Shown: positions 29,480 to 38,958 of the stretch, one piece after another
Layout: the number at the start of each line of letters is the position of its first letter
How positions within the stretch are numbered: the stretch's first letter is position 1
Source of the DNA: Lachnospiraceae bacterium
GTDB lineage: Bacteria > Bacillota > Clostridia > Lachnospirales > Lachnospiraceae
Length of the DNA stretch: 64,000 bases
Direction: 5' to 3'
Assembly (NCBI GenBank): GCA_021628825.1
Contig: JAJXRY010000002.1
Location: forward strand, 1 to 64,000
Position numbers and translations under genes: made by a program
Notes under the pieces: generated by a model
Seen by the model: only the letters and a program-made list of their open reading frames with translations
The model's database searches: none
What the model was told of the DNA's origin: nothing

Positions 29480-29797
29480 TTAGCCTTTAAGCATTACATC
29501 CACAACATCCATAATTTGATCTTTTTTCTGTCTTGGTAATTTTTCCATTTTATCAAAATAGGTACTCATTCTGACTTTATATCCGGATACCAAAACATCC
29601 TGTAATACTATATCTGCCGAAATTTCAAGAGTATTAATGATTCGGATAAACGTTTCCAATTTAGGTATTTTTTCACCTCGTTCAATCATTCCAATATATG
29701 CTGCACTTAATCCCGTTTTTTCTGCAAGCTTATCCTGCTTCCATGATCTTTGTATCCGCGCTTCCCGTATTCGTTTTCCCACACATGAAAAATCCAT
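29480..29797 (-). CDS. XRE-family transcriptional regulator
   Basis: This 105-residue protein has a helix-turn-helix in its first 65 residues (GKRIREARIQRSWKQDKLAE, LSAAYIGMIERGEKIP) and a short C-terminal dimerisation tail. The frame is intact. It is the first gene of the agrA-agrC-agrB run and ends 25 bp before agrA. A palindrome-like TACTAATAGTATTA at about 29826-29840 upstream may be its operator, so it may gate expression of the quorum system. Confidence 0.8.
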   Translation of the reverse strand: MDFSCVGKRIREARIQRSWKQDKLAEKTGLSAAYIGMIERGEKIPKLETFIRIINTLEISADIVLQDVLVSGYKVRMSTYFDKMEKLPRQKKDQIMDVVDVMLKG

Positions 29798-29931
29798 AGC
29801 TCACCTTCTGAATAGTAATCACTTAATACTATTAGTATAGGTTCTCACGTGATCTCGCGGAATATACCATTAATTTGTCATTATAACTATCAGTATATAA
29901 TAAACAAATCACAATAACTATTCCAACTTAA

Positions 29932-30543
29932 TTATTCCATCAAACATTTTTCTCTCTTTCCTACATTCTCCTTATCAAAGTACTTCTCTACAAATTGTAT
30001 ATCCTGCGAAAAAGTATATTCCAAAGCCATTAACTGGATCGCATATTCTCTCGCCCGTCTTGCCTTGACCTCCATAACGACAGGATAAGTAATACTGCCT
30101 CCGGCAAGATCGGAACTTGTCATATACTTACTTCCCACATAATATATTGATTGCTCAACGTAGAACATCCCATCCATATACTGCTGCCAACCTACATAGG
30201 ATGAATACAATTGTTCATAATCTTCGGAATCTAAATACACTTGTAAATGGTTCAGGGAATTTTCAATTTCTGCGCACCAGGCCTGATAGCATTTACCAGC
30301 CTTCACAATTCTATCTTCTACCCCTGTATCCTCCCATTTATAATCCTGATCAATGGGATTACTTCTGATCATTTCATAAAATTGCCCCTCCGGCAACACG
30401 ATTGTCCCTGCATGATCTTCCACTTTCTGTATTTCAACCGTATTTTCTATCCTCATATTATGGCCGCATCCCATCGTTATAAGAAGCAGCATACTACTTA
30501 TTACTAACCTGCCACCCCTGTTCCATTTAATGTGTCCTGACAT
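29932..30543 (-). CDS. Lipoprotein, possibly LprI-like
   Basis: The signal LVISSMLLLITMGC gives a lipobox. The mature part (about 175 residues) is helical: WCAEIENSLNHLQVYLDSED, then YSSYVGWQQYMDGMFYVEQS and ARRAREYAIQLMALEY. Helical lipoproteins with this spacing resemble lysozyme-inhibitor LprI-like (DUF1311) proteins, but the cysteines typical of that family are not obvious. The frame is intact. It lies just upstream of the XRE-agr genes on the same strand. Confidence 0.6.
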   Translation of the reverse strand: MSGHIKWNRGGRLVISSMLLLITMGCGHNMRIENTVEIQKVEDHAGTIVLPEGQFYEMIRSNPIDQDYKWEDTGVEDRIVKAGKCYQAWCAEIENSLNHLQVYLDSEDYEQLYSSYVGWQQYMDGMFYVEQSIYYVGSKYMTSSDLAGGSITYPVVMEVKARRAREYAIQLMALEYTFSQDIQFVEKYFDKENVGKREKCLME

Positions 30544-30618
30544 GCTCTTCTCCGTGACTTCTAAAACTTATTTTACTATTGGCTCCCCTTATTTCGTGTG
30601 TTGCCGATCATCCTCTTA

Positions 30619-31047
30619 CTAAGCTTTATCTTTTATTTGCGAAATCCATTCTGAAAATACTTCTCCCGCATTCTTTCCCGTCTTTGCCGAACACACTTCT
30701 TCATATTTGTATTCTGCATCATACTTTCCTGATGTTACATCATAATACAATTTCATCTCAGTTGGAATCGGCATATTGTGCTTGATGCAAATAGCATCTA
30801 CCTTTTCTAAATCTTCTGTTCCAAGTTTCAGAAACTGAAATGCTAACTCATTTGGTACTCCTAATTGATATAATGTTTTTTTACTTCTCCATTTACATCG
30901 AAAAAAAGCATTAAACATTTTTACTCTTTTTCATTAGAACAATATACATATACTTTATTGACTTTTTTTCTTCAGTCACCTCCAAACAAAGCGATATTAA
31001 CGCTGTTTGTAAATCCATAAATTCATCTTCAAACACTTTTTTTCCAT
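30619..31047 (-). CDS. YezG-like (DUF600) immunity protein (frame-interrupted)
   Basis: The C-terminal 99 codons contain PIPTEMKLYYDVTSGKYDAE, YKYEEVC and VFSEWISQIK, the closing pattern of YezG/DUF600 antidotes. Shortening A/T runs between 30900 and 31045 restores an N-terminus starting MEKVFEDEFMDLQTALISLC at 31047, about 140 residues. YezG proteins neutralise YeeF-type LXG toxins. No LXG toxin lies beside it, so it is an orphan antidote against a competitor's or a lost toxin. Confidence 0.65.
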
Positions 31048-31080
31048 TACATTTCCTCCATTAATTTAGACTATCATTTC

Positions 31081-32442
31081 CTAATCCATACAAATCCAGT
31101 ATTTTTTTACATATGCTTCATTTTCCATGTTATAAAGTTCCGGATAATAAAGTTCTACATAATAGAATTCTGCCTCTTTATCTTCATTTTGTATCCAATG
31201 CCTTGTCACATCATAGTTTTGTTTATTAACCAGTATCTGATCAACTTCACAGTCTCTGATATGTTTCCTGCATTTCATCCCGGCATGATTGTAATAAGTC
31301 CCCCATACCTCCTGATATATCCCGTACTGAAAGTACAATCCATCACTGGTTGAAAATCTGTATTGAAGTATAACGGGATCTCCTGTCTCACCGTTATCGA
31401 GTCTGAATTTCCACTTATAATACAGACCGTCGTCTGTTTCATATAATTTCAGATCCACCATATCCGACTGGTCAGGATACAAATAGTTAAACAAATATTG
31501 CAAAAGCACCTTGGCAACCGGTACTATCTCTTTGGTGTTACGGTCAACTTCCCAGTAACCACTATAACACGGTACATATTCCCCCGCCTCATCATCCTCA
31601 GTGGACGGCTTCTGTGAATATGCAGTATAAGCATACCGCTCTCCATCCTCACTGACCATCATATAAGCAAGCACCTTGTAATCAGACAGTTCTCCTGCTT
31701 CGTTTACGCATTTCCACTTATAATATAATCTATCCTCAAATTCATATAGTTCAACACCCACCATATCCGACCGGTCTGCATACAAACTATTAAATAAATA
31801 CTCCAGATTTTCTTTCGCATCTTCCGGTATCGGACTCTGTATTTTTTTCGTTAAGCCTCCATTTACTTCTACCGCTTCGCTGCTTATCCTGAAATCTTCC
31901 TGATCATCCATCTGTATTGCATCACTCGCAGGATCTCCATTCCGATCAATAAAGTACCAGGCACCATTCTGTTTTACTGCTGCAACACCTTCTTGAAATC
32001 CCTGATCAACTTCTTCAAATTGACAATCAATGACAAGTTTTCCGTCTTTATTGATAAATCCCCATTGATTCTCCTTTTTGACAGCCGCCAGTCCCTCCTG
32101 AAATGCATAAGCTGCCTCAAAGGTTTCCTTTCCAATTGGATTTCCTTCATAATCCACAAATAACACTTTATGTTCAAAATCTAACACCCGGACCATTTGT
32201 TCTCCGGCATCCATAACATAAAAAAATCGTCCTTCCCCAACAGGACTTCCTTGTCCATCCACAAATCCATATTGCCCGGAAGAATCTTTTACTGCATATA
32301 AATTGTCATCAAGTATCTTAACATCTTCATATGCTTCCGGCTCAATAACCTGCGAATCACTTTCGGCACGATTGTCCGCACACCCGCAAATCATAACCAG
32401 AAATACGCAGCCTAATATGGAGATTAATTTTTTATGAAGCAC
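31081..32442 (-). CDS. Lipoprotein with WG-type repeats and two YLF-YPDR domains
   Basis: A GTG at 32442 behind GGAGGG starts a lipoprotein signal ending VMICGC. Residues about 35-185 form WG-type beta repeats (VDGQGSPVGEG, KKENQWGFINKDGKLVIDC, AWYFIDRNGDP). The C-terminal half carries two copies of the same domain found in 16676-17611 (LEYLFNSLYADR and LLQYLFNYLYPDQ). The frame is intact. It is predicted to be surface-anchored, with ligand unknown. The fusion shows that the YLF domain is a mobile unit. Confidence 0.7.
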   Translation of the reverse strand: MLHKKLISILGCVFLVMICGCADNRAESDSQVIEPEAYEDVKILDDNLYAVKDSSGQYGFVDGQGSPVGEGRFFYVMDAGEQMVRVLDFEHKVLFVDYEGNPIGKETFEAAYAFQEGLAAVKKENQWGFINKDGKLVIDCQFEEVDQGFQEGVAAVKQNGAWYFIDRNGDPASDAIQMDDQEDFRISSEAVEVNGGLTKKIQSPIPEDAKENLEYLFNSLYADRSDMVGVELYEFEDRLYYKWKCVNEAGELSDYKVLAYMMVSEDGERYAYTAYSQKPSTEDDEAGEYVPCYSGYWEVDRNTKEIVPVAKVLLQYLFNYLYPDQSDMVDLKLYETDDGLYYKWKFRLDNGETGDPVILQYRFSTSDGLYFQYGIYQEVWGTYYNHAGMKCRKHIRDCEVDQILVNKQNYDVTRHWIQNEDKEAEFYYVELYYPELYNMENEAYVKKYWICMD

Positions 32443-32489
32443 TTCCGTTACCCTCCTTCTACGACCCACAACTATCCACATCATTCCTG

Positions 32490-33420
32490 CTACTCTGATT
32501 CCTCTGGATATAAACGCAGCATATCCAAATACCTTTCATTCCAGATAATATACTCCTCCTCTGATTCCTTGTTGAAAATACTTCTCGGAATTAGTTCTTT
32601 TGTCTCACTGTTTACTATCCAGAAATTCCGATAGGAGTCTCTGGTATGCTCCTTATACGTCTCTCCATTCTCATCATAATGCGTGTCCCATATCTCATCG
32701 TATATGGCATATAGATGATACAATCCATCCTGTGTTAAACCATAATATGCAAGAACATCGGGGTCCGAAATCTCTCCCGACTTAAATTCAATTTTCCACT
32801 TATAACACAACCGGTTTTCTGTTTCATATAATTCAATATCTACTATCCCTTCCCGGTCCGGATGCAGATAATCAAACAGATATTCCAGAAGTTCTTTTGC
32901 AACAGGTATAATCTCTCCTGTGTCCGGATCAATTTCCCAGTATCCTCCGCAATGTATAATCATAAAATATGATCCCCGCATGTATTCCGTATAACCATAA
33001 CGCTCCTCATCCTTACTTATCCGCTTATACGCCTCATAGGCAAGCACAATAGGATACGTCAGTTCCCCTGCTTCGTCTATGGATTTCCACTCATAATACA
33101 GCTTGTCCTCTGTTTCATACAGCTTAAGATCCACCATCTGCGACCTGTCCGGATGCAGATAATCAAACAGATATTCCAGATATTCCCTGGCATCCTCCGG
33201 TATTTGACTTTCTGCTTCTTCTGTTATACTTTCAGCCGTTTCCTGCTCTTCCGGAACAGCTTCTGTTTTCGGCTCTTCCCGGGCATTTTCAGAAGCTTCA
33301 TTTTCTGTTTCTTCTACATATGCATCGTTTTCTTTCTGAACTTCCGCTGCTCCGCAGGCAGACAGCATAATACTAAGCACTAATAAAAATAATCGTATTT
33401 CTTTTTGTCTGTTTACCCAT
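32490..33420 (-). CDS. Lipoprotein with two YLFDYLHPDR domains, near-identical copy (frame-interrupted at signal)
   Basis: This gene is almost identical in DNA to 16676-17611. The signal peptide is restored by shortening T5 near 33390, giving a lipobox MLSAC and an ATG at 33420. A run of eight C (G on the coding strand, 33437-33444) lies just upstream of the start. Mature domains and linker match the other copy closely. The two copies lie 16 kb apart in the same orientation, which points to a recent duplication of the lipoprotein block. Confidence 0.7.
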
Positions 33421-33458
33421 ATAAATTATCTATTTTCCCCCCCCATATCATTTCCATA

Positions 33459-34533
33459 CTAATGCTGGATAACCTCTAAGCGGATTCTGTTCTTATCATC
33501 TTCCCGCTCCACCCAGTATCGCAGCATGACCGGCTTCCCTGCCTCATCGACACGATATATAACCCCATCACGATAATGCTGCTGTGTATTATCGAGCAGG
33601 TACAAATACTTCTCATCCACACAAAATTGATATGTCATATCCATTTCTTTCCTATAGCTTACAATGGTATAATCATCGGATAATACATTATCAGCATCCG
33701 GATATCCCACCTCGGATAATATGTTTTCCAGATCCTTCACACTAATGTCTGCAAGGTCTGTAAACTTCAAAAGTTCTCCCGTATTCAGATCAAATGTGCA
33801 TCCGAAATAATTCCACCCAACTCGTGACGCCCGCCATTCCTTGATCTGCATAATACTTAATATATCCTCATCCATATACATGATCCGTGCCTCTACGCTA
33901 TATAAGCACAGCCATTCTGCCGTGTCCTCATCACCATGTTGTTCACGCAGTTCTCCTACATCATCTAAAAAAGCAACTAAACCATTGCCCCCACTATTTC
34001 CCGGCAGATCCACAAGCCTTCCTGTTCCCGAAACCCAGTCCTGTTCCTCTTTATCAAAAAATTGTGTGATTTTCTCTGCTGCAACAGAATCCCCCGAAAT
34101 AACCGGTCTATCATAATAAATGCCGGCTATCATCAATCCTTCCTCATTATAAATGGAGTAAATCTGTACGTTCTATGGTAACTTCCAGAGTCGAATTACT
34201 TTTGGTTCTTCTGTCCTCCCATTCCTCATCACTCTCAAGCCACTCCATATTTTCCTGTTCATCTGCTTCTATAGCAGCCTCACTTCTCTCCGTGGCAGAA
34301 TCATCTGACTCAGTAGCAACATCACTTACCTCCGTGGCAGAATCATCTGACTCAGTAGCAGCATCACTTCTCTCTGTGCAGTGGCAGCCTGACTCCGTAA
34401 CAGTATTATTTTCCTCTGTATCCGAATAATCTGATTCCACAACAACATCATTTACCTCTATATCTGCCGGGATTTGCCTTAGCTGCGTCATTCCAATCAG
34501 AATAATCCCTAAAATAATTTCATAAACTTTCAT
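33459..34533 (-). CDS. DUF4163/DUF3298-like exported protein, paralogue 2 (frame-interrupted)
   Basis: ATG at 34533 (GAGGGA upstream) starts the leader MKVYEIILGIILIGMTQLRQ. Next comes a Ser/Asp/Thr/Glu-rich spacer made of 14-residue repeats, then LEVTIERTD, IYYDRPVISGD and a C-terminal FCVDEKYLYLLDNT. An extra T near 34156 breaks the frame. It matches 17960-18921 along its length and pairs with the same upstream/downstream YLF lipoprotein as that copy does, so the gene pair was duplicated together. Confidence 0.62.
34280..34378 (-). repeat. 42-bp tandem repeat inside paralogue 2
   Basis: Two nearly identical 42-bp units (34280-34321 and 34322-34363) and a partial third encode an acidic spacer with ATESDDSATE units. 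Paralogues lack it. In-frame unit number could vary by slippage and would lengthen the stalk between membrane and domain. Confidence 0.75.
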
Positions 34534-34608
34534 TGTAAAGTTTCCCTCATCTTTTCCCGTTCTTCATAAGCATGTCCTGTTTTACAGTTGTTTTTTCATC
34601 TGATACGC

Positions 34609-35545
34609 TTAATAATCTGTAATGATCCTTGAACGGATTCTATTCTTATTGTCTTTCCTTTCGATCCTACATTCCAGTATGACCGGCTCTCCTGTCTCAT
34701 CAACCCGGTATATGATCCCATCGTTATAATTCCGCCTTGTGTTATCTAACAGATACAGGTAATTCTCATCCACAAAAAACTGATAGGCCATATTAATTTC
34801 TTCTCCATAACTTACAAGAGTATAATCATCTGATAATTCATTAAAAGGAGCAGGATATCCGACTTCGGATAAGATATTTCCCACATCCTCACTACTCATA
34901 TCTGTCAGATCTGTGAGCTTCAGAAGTTCTCCTGTTTTCAGATCAAATGTACTTCCAAAATAATTATATTCCCTTCGTTCTGTACGCTTTTCCATAATCT
35001 GCATAATACTCAATATATCATCATCCATATATACGATTCTGGCTTCTATACTATATACGCACGGCCATTCAGCCACATCCTTATCACCATACCATCGACG
35101 CATTTTCATCACGGTATATAAAAAGTCTCCCAGCTCATAGTAGTAATAGTTGGCAGCATCTTCCTTAAAGGCTAATGGGCTTTTCAAACTCAAAAACCAT
35201 TCCACCTCCTCATCTTCAAAAAATTCCGTGATTTTCTCCGCCGCAACAGTATCACCTGTAACAACCGGTCTGTCATAATAAATACTAGCCAACAGCAAGC
35301 CTTCTTCATTGAAAACAGAATGATCTGTACGCTCTATGGTAACCTCCAGAGTCGAATTACTTTTCGTTCTTCTGTCTGCCCACTCCTCATCACTCTCAAA
35401 CCACTTCCTGTTTTTCCTGTTCGGCTGCGTCCATCTCTGCTTCTGTCTCTGTATATTCATAATCCTTTACGATTTGTGTTTCCGGCTTTTCATATCCAAC
35501 CCATGCAGCAAATAACAGACTCATAATAATCATTGTACTTCTCAT
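34609..35545 (-). CDS. DUF4163/DUF3298-like exported protein, paralogue 3 (frame-interrupted)
   Basis: ATG at 35545 follows GGAGG. The leader is STMIIMSLLFAAWVGYE. Shortening an A-run near 35418 joins it to EVTIERTDHSVFNEEGLLLA, IYYDRPVVTGD and the C-terminal FFVDENYLYLLDNTRR. The leader differs from paralogues 1 and 2 while the mature domain is close, so leader and domain were shuffled. Function unknown. Confidence 0.6.
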
Positions 35546-35661
35546 GTTCGTTCCTCCAAGATTCCATAGCAACATCGTTTACCCCTATATCTGCTGGAAT
35601 TTGACTTAGCTGTGTCTATCCCAGCATAATAATTCCTAAAAAGAATTTCATAAATTTTCAT
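35545..35661 (-). pseudogene. Leader fragment of a further DUF4163-like paralogue
   Basis: MKIYEILLGIIMLG, then TQLSQIPADIGVNDV, is readable after removing extra bases near 35637 and 35618. This matches the start of paralogue 2 but stops at the start of paralogue 3. It is the stump of a gene whose body was replaced. The LytTR-like element at 35767 lies upstream of it and so would drive paralogues 3 and 2. Confidence 0.5.
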
Positions 35662-35766
35662 AGTACAGTTCCCCTCATCTGTATTTTCCCTGTTCCCCAC
35701 AAGAAAGTGATATAATCTTTTTCTATAAGATTTATTTTTAACGTAAATAAAATAACCATACAACAC

Positions 35767-35796
35767 AAATGCCAAAAATTATACATAAGATATGAC
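35767..35796 (-). promoter_or_regulatory. LytTR-type direct repeat upstream of the lipoprotein block
   Basis: On the minus strand GTCATAT and GGCATTT start 23 bp apart (22 if the T5 run is one base too long). The spacer TATGTATAATTTT is almost the same as in the agrD element. The downstream gene starts 106 bp away. The rest of 35797-36217 holds no gene that I can see. Confidence 0.45.
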
Positions 35797-36217
35797 AATT
35801 TTAATCATTTCATGTAATTATCTTTTTTTTTCACTCCTGGTCCCCTGCACTATGGTAAAAGGTTACAAAAAATCACCTCAAACTTCTCTATCCACTTTTT
35901 TTGTGAAATTTGTTGCTATTTCCATATATTTTGTGTTAATATCTTATCAAAGCATACCGTTTCATACATTCTTTTTGTTTCATTTATGACAGAACAGCAT
36001 CCGCTGTTTTTATCTTCCAGAAACTCATTATAGAAAGTCTATGCTTTAACTATTCCAATTTACTTATTTTTAATAAGCAGGAGATTTTTCAGGATACTCA
36101 TACTTTTTCTGAATGTTTGAACCCGTATGTAAGGTGTTTTCTATTCTTCCATGCAGCATCTACTATAGATATTGCATAAGATGACTGCCTTTTCTCCTGT
36201 GATACGAAAGGAGAGCT

Positions 36218-36962
36218 ATGAACAGTTGGAAGTATGCCGACAAGATGAAACACCTGAACCCTATTGATGATGAATTTTTTACGAAAATGGCAGAGGACCC
36301 GAATTTTTGTCAGGAAGTACTGCGTATCGTAATGGAGGATCCCGGTCTTATCGTACAGGAGCTGATTCCGCAGAACAGCGTGAAAAATCTGCAGGGACGC
36401 TCCGTGATTCTGGATTCTTTCTGTAAGACATCAGACAACCAGCATTGCAATATTGAAGTCCAGAAAGAAAATGATGATGACCATATCCGCCGTGTCCGGT
36501 ACAACGGTTCCTGTATTACTGTAAATATTACAAATACCGGATCAAAATTTAAACAGGTGCCAGACGTATGTGTCATCTTTATATCCAGATCCGATATTTT
36601 TAAAGGAAATCATCCCTTGTACCATGTGGATAGTGTCATTCGTGAAACCGGAGAAATCATCAATGATGGTTGGAAACGCGTCTTCTTAAATACGAAAGTA
36701 AAAGATGGCTCCGATGTTTCACGCCTGATGACCATTTTTCACCGAAGATGATGCTTATGATGACCAACGCTTTCCGTATACCTCCGCACGGAAACGCCTA
36801 TTCAAAGAAACACCGAAAGGAGAAAACGAAATGAGTGATATAGTAAGAGAAATCGTAGAAATTGAATGTGCCAGAGCGACGGAAAAAGCTACCAAAGAAA
36901 CCTCCATTAAAAATATTAAACTTCTGATTAAAAAAATGGAGTTCCCCTATCAACAATTGTGA
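36218..36962 (+). CDS. Rpn/YhgA-family PD-(D/E)XK nuclease-transposase (frame-interrupted)
   Basis: Behind AAAGGAGAG, the ATG at 36218 starts a protein of about 247 residues. It has FTKMAEDPNFCQEVLRIVME, ILDSFCKTSDNQHCNIEVQK (the D...ExQ active-site core of Rpn recombination nucleases) and FISRSDIF. An extra T at 36736-36740 interrupts it; the repaired end is IVEIECARATEKATKE and ends at 36962. These proteins promote RecA-independent recombination or transposition. It is the only intact plus-strand gene in the accessory region. A weak hairpin (36979-37007) follows. Confidence 0.75.
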
Positions 36963-37150
36963 CAACATTCTCCTATATTTTTTTCTGAAAGCGACATTCA
37001 GAAAAATTTATTCAGAGTGTGAAAGTAATACCATTGGTTAATCCGATAGAGATGTCCTACAGTGTTTATATCTGATAGGGCATCTCCAGAAAAATCCTTT
37101 GGCCAGACATTTCGTTTAGAAATGGGAACCTTGTCTATTGGTGATCCAGT

Positions 37151-37713
37151 TCATTTTTTTATATGTTTTACCTCGTCTGGTGTTAATCGACATAAACATA
37201 TTTCTACAATATTGTTCAATTCTGATAAACCTACATATAATCGATCCATCTTGATATACTTAAACACTTTTTTTCTTCCGAAATCACAATTTTTTTATCC
37301 CATCTTCATATAAATGTGTTTTTAAAAATAAGAACAACTGCTTTTTTTAACTCATCGTTTATTATTAGGTCCCCTATCTCATAACCATCAATGTTTAATC
37401 TGTCGTTATTTATATCATACTCTTTACTCAACAATAATGTTATTCTGCTTATGAAACAGCTCGTTATTCCTACAGCGATTTCTAAAAAGAGAAGTTTTAT
37501 CTTTTTGAATACGACAGATATTTAACAGGTTCATTTTTTTCTGTCAATCAACACTTTAAAAGGAATATATTCTTCTAAACTTATTGATGTCTTTACTATT
37601 TTTGGTTTTTTATAATATTGTTCATGTGTCAGCCAAACCTCTACTTCCATTAAATCTTTATCATTCGTCAAATCTTCTCCTATTGGAGATTTAATCGGAT
37701 TGTGCTGTCTCAC
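37151..37713 (-). CDS. Immunity-like protein, paralogue of 4867-5368 (frame-interrupted)
   Basis: The start overlaps the stop of the lipoprotein gene 37710-38780. Shortening about five A/T runs gives about 187 residues: SISLEEYIPFKVLIDRKNEP, LLEIAVGITSCFISRITLLL and MDRLYVGLSELNNIVEICLC. It matches the antidote-like gene after toxin tip D along its length. Here there is no toxin beside it, so it is an orphan or has been captured by the lipoprotein operon. No family name known. Confidence 0.5.
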
Positions 37714-38780
37714 TTATTGGCGTTATTTTTCTCTTCCTTTACCCGGATTAACTCCTTTCCTCTCCATTGCAAAGTTTGTAAAATATACCCATCCCCATTT
37801 CTAATCCAGTTCCGGATACCGTCCTCTTCTATTTCAATCCACGCAAGAACATCATCATATACTACTTGATCAAAGCACCCACTTTGATTATTCCATATAT
37901 ACAAATCGTGGATTTCATATGCAGGAACCTGATCGGTTGCCACCATCATATCTACATAGCCATCCCTGTTGGCATCCAGGAATTCCGGATAACTTTCAAA
38001 ACGGGAGGTCCAACTTATGTCCTGCATTTCTTTATTCCCACGATAAAGGGTAAAGTGATATTGCATTGGTTCTCCATCTTCTATTTCCAGTACAGCCTGA
38101 TAGGATTCCTCTTCACCCAGATAGAAGTCATACCGCGCTTCCCTGTTCACAAAAGAAATATCACTTATAATCTGTGCGATGGTGCCATCCGCGCATTCCA
38201 CCATTTCCCTGCCATACTGGTTTCTGACCTTCTGATCCCACGGTTGTGAAGTCAGTTCCGATTCTAATCGAAGCTTTCCTTCTACATGAACCAGGAAGGA
38301 ATCATTCTCCAAAAACAACAGATAATAAGCTTCATTACCCTGAGCTGCTTCAAATATCTGCCCAATCCCATATTCGTTATTATTTTCCACATAATGCCAC
38401 ATTTGGTCATAGTCGATGATGTCCCGGAAAAAAGGCTTCGCTTCCTCGTAGGTAAGTATTTCAGATGTAAAAATTCTTCTTAACCTCAATTACCGGGCAG
38501 TCAGCATAAAGGGTATCCTCAATCGGTTCGCACTCATAAATCATCCAGTCTCCGTTTTCACTTTTATTTATATCATAATCCGTCAGGCACTGATCCAATA
38601 TCTCGTCCAGTATATCCAGATTGCTGCGATCCAATCTGATATCTTCACGGATTGGTAAAGCATTGGCAATCTTCATCCCCTGATCAGATTTAAGGTCTAC
38701 ATTCTTTTTGCACACCGCATCCCATCAGCAATAATACCGTTATGAATAAAAACAAACAACTGTGTTCTTATATTCTTCAT
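37710..38780 (-). CDS. Lipoprotein with DxNxDGxxD repeat, XAC2610-like (frame-interrupted)
   Basis: A lipoprotein signal (LFVLFITVLLLMGC) starts at 38780 behind GGGGAG. Two A/T runs (near 38745 and 38711) and one at 38471-38475 must be shortened to join it to ILDQCLTDYDINKSENGDWM and EILTYEEAKPFF. The C-terminal domain has FLDANRDGYVDMMVATD and HDLYIWNNQSGCF, a calcium-binding FG-GAP/XAC2610-type pattern. Such lipoproteins often bind or inhibit surface ligands. Its promoter carries the LytTR-like element at 38863. Confidence 0.6.
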
Positions 38781-38862
38781 TTGCTCCCCATCCCGTTACG
38801 ATCTTCACCCACAGTATTTCACATAATTTACGTTACCAAAAAGGGATCTCATTATACAATGC

Positions 38863-38891
38863 TAAAGACAAAATTGTACATCAGATATACC
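38863..38891 (-). promoter_or_regulatory. LytTR-type direct repeat with TATAAT promoter
   Basis: On the minus strand GGTATAT and GTCTTTA start 22 bp apart with the same spacer core (ATGTACAATTTT) as the other elements. A perfect TATAAT lies 6 bp beyond, and a TGTACA inside the spacer is 18 bp from it. The lipoprotein start is 83 bp downstream. Confidence 0.55.
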
Positions 38892-38905
38892 ATTTTTTTG
38901 TCAAA

Positions 38906-38936
38906 AAGCTACACATTGAGGTTCAATGTGCAGCTT
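38906..38936 (-). terminator. Terminator after the GDP-fucose synthase gene
   Basis: AAGCTGCACATTGA pairs with TCAATGTGTAGCTT across a 3-base loop, followed by T-rich sequence on the minus strand. It separates the surface-sugar operon from the accessory region and sits next to the element at 38863. Confidence 0.85.
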
Positions 38937-38958
38937 CATTCTTACCCTGTTCTCTATA

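Noticed and set aside
29826..29890. Possible fifth LytTR-like element upstream of the XRE gene
   Set aside because: There is an ATATACC-like half but no second half 22 bp away.
1..38900. Many long plus-strand frames across the T7SS and lipoprotein region
   Set aside because: They mirror minus-strand coding DNA, have no ribosome-binding sites and resemble no protein. The exceptions are the IS30 end at 2881-3116 and the Rpn gene at 36218-36962.
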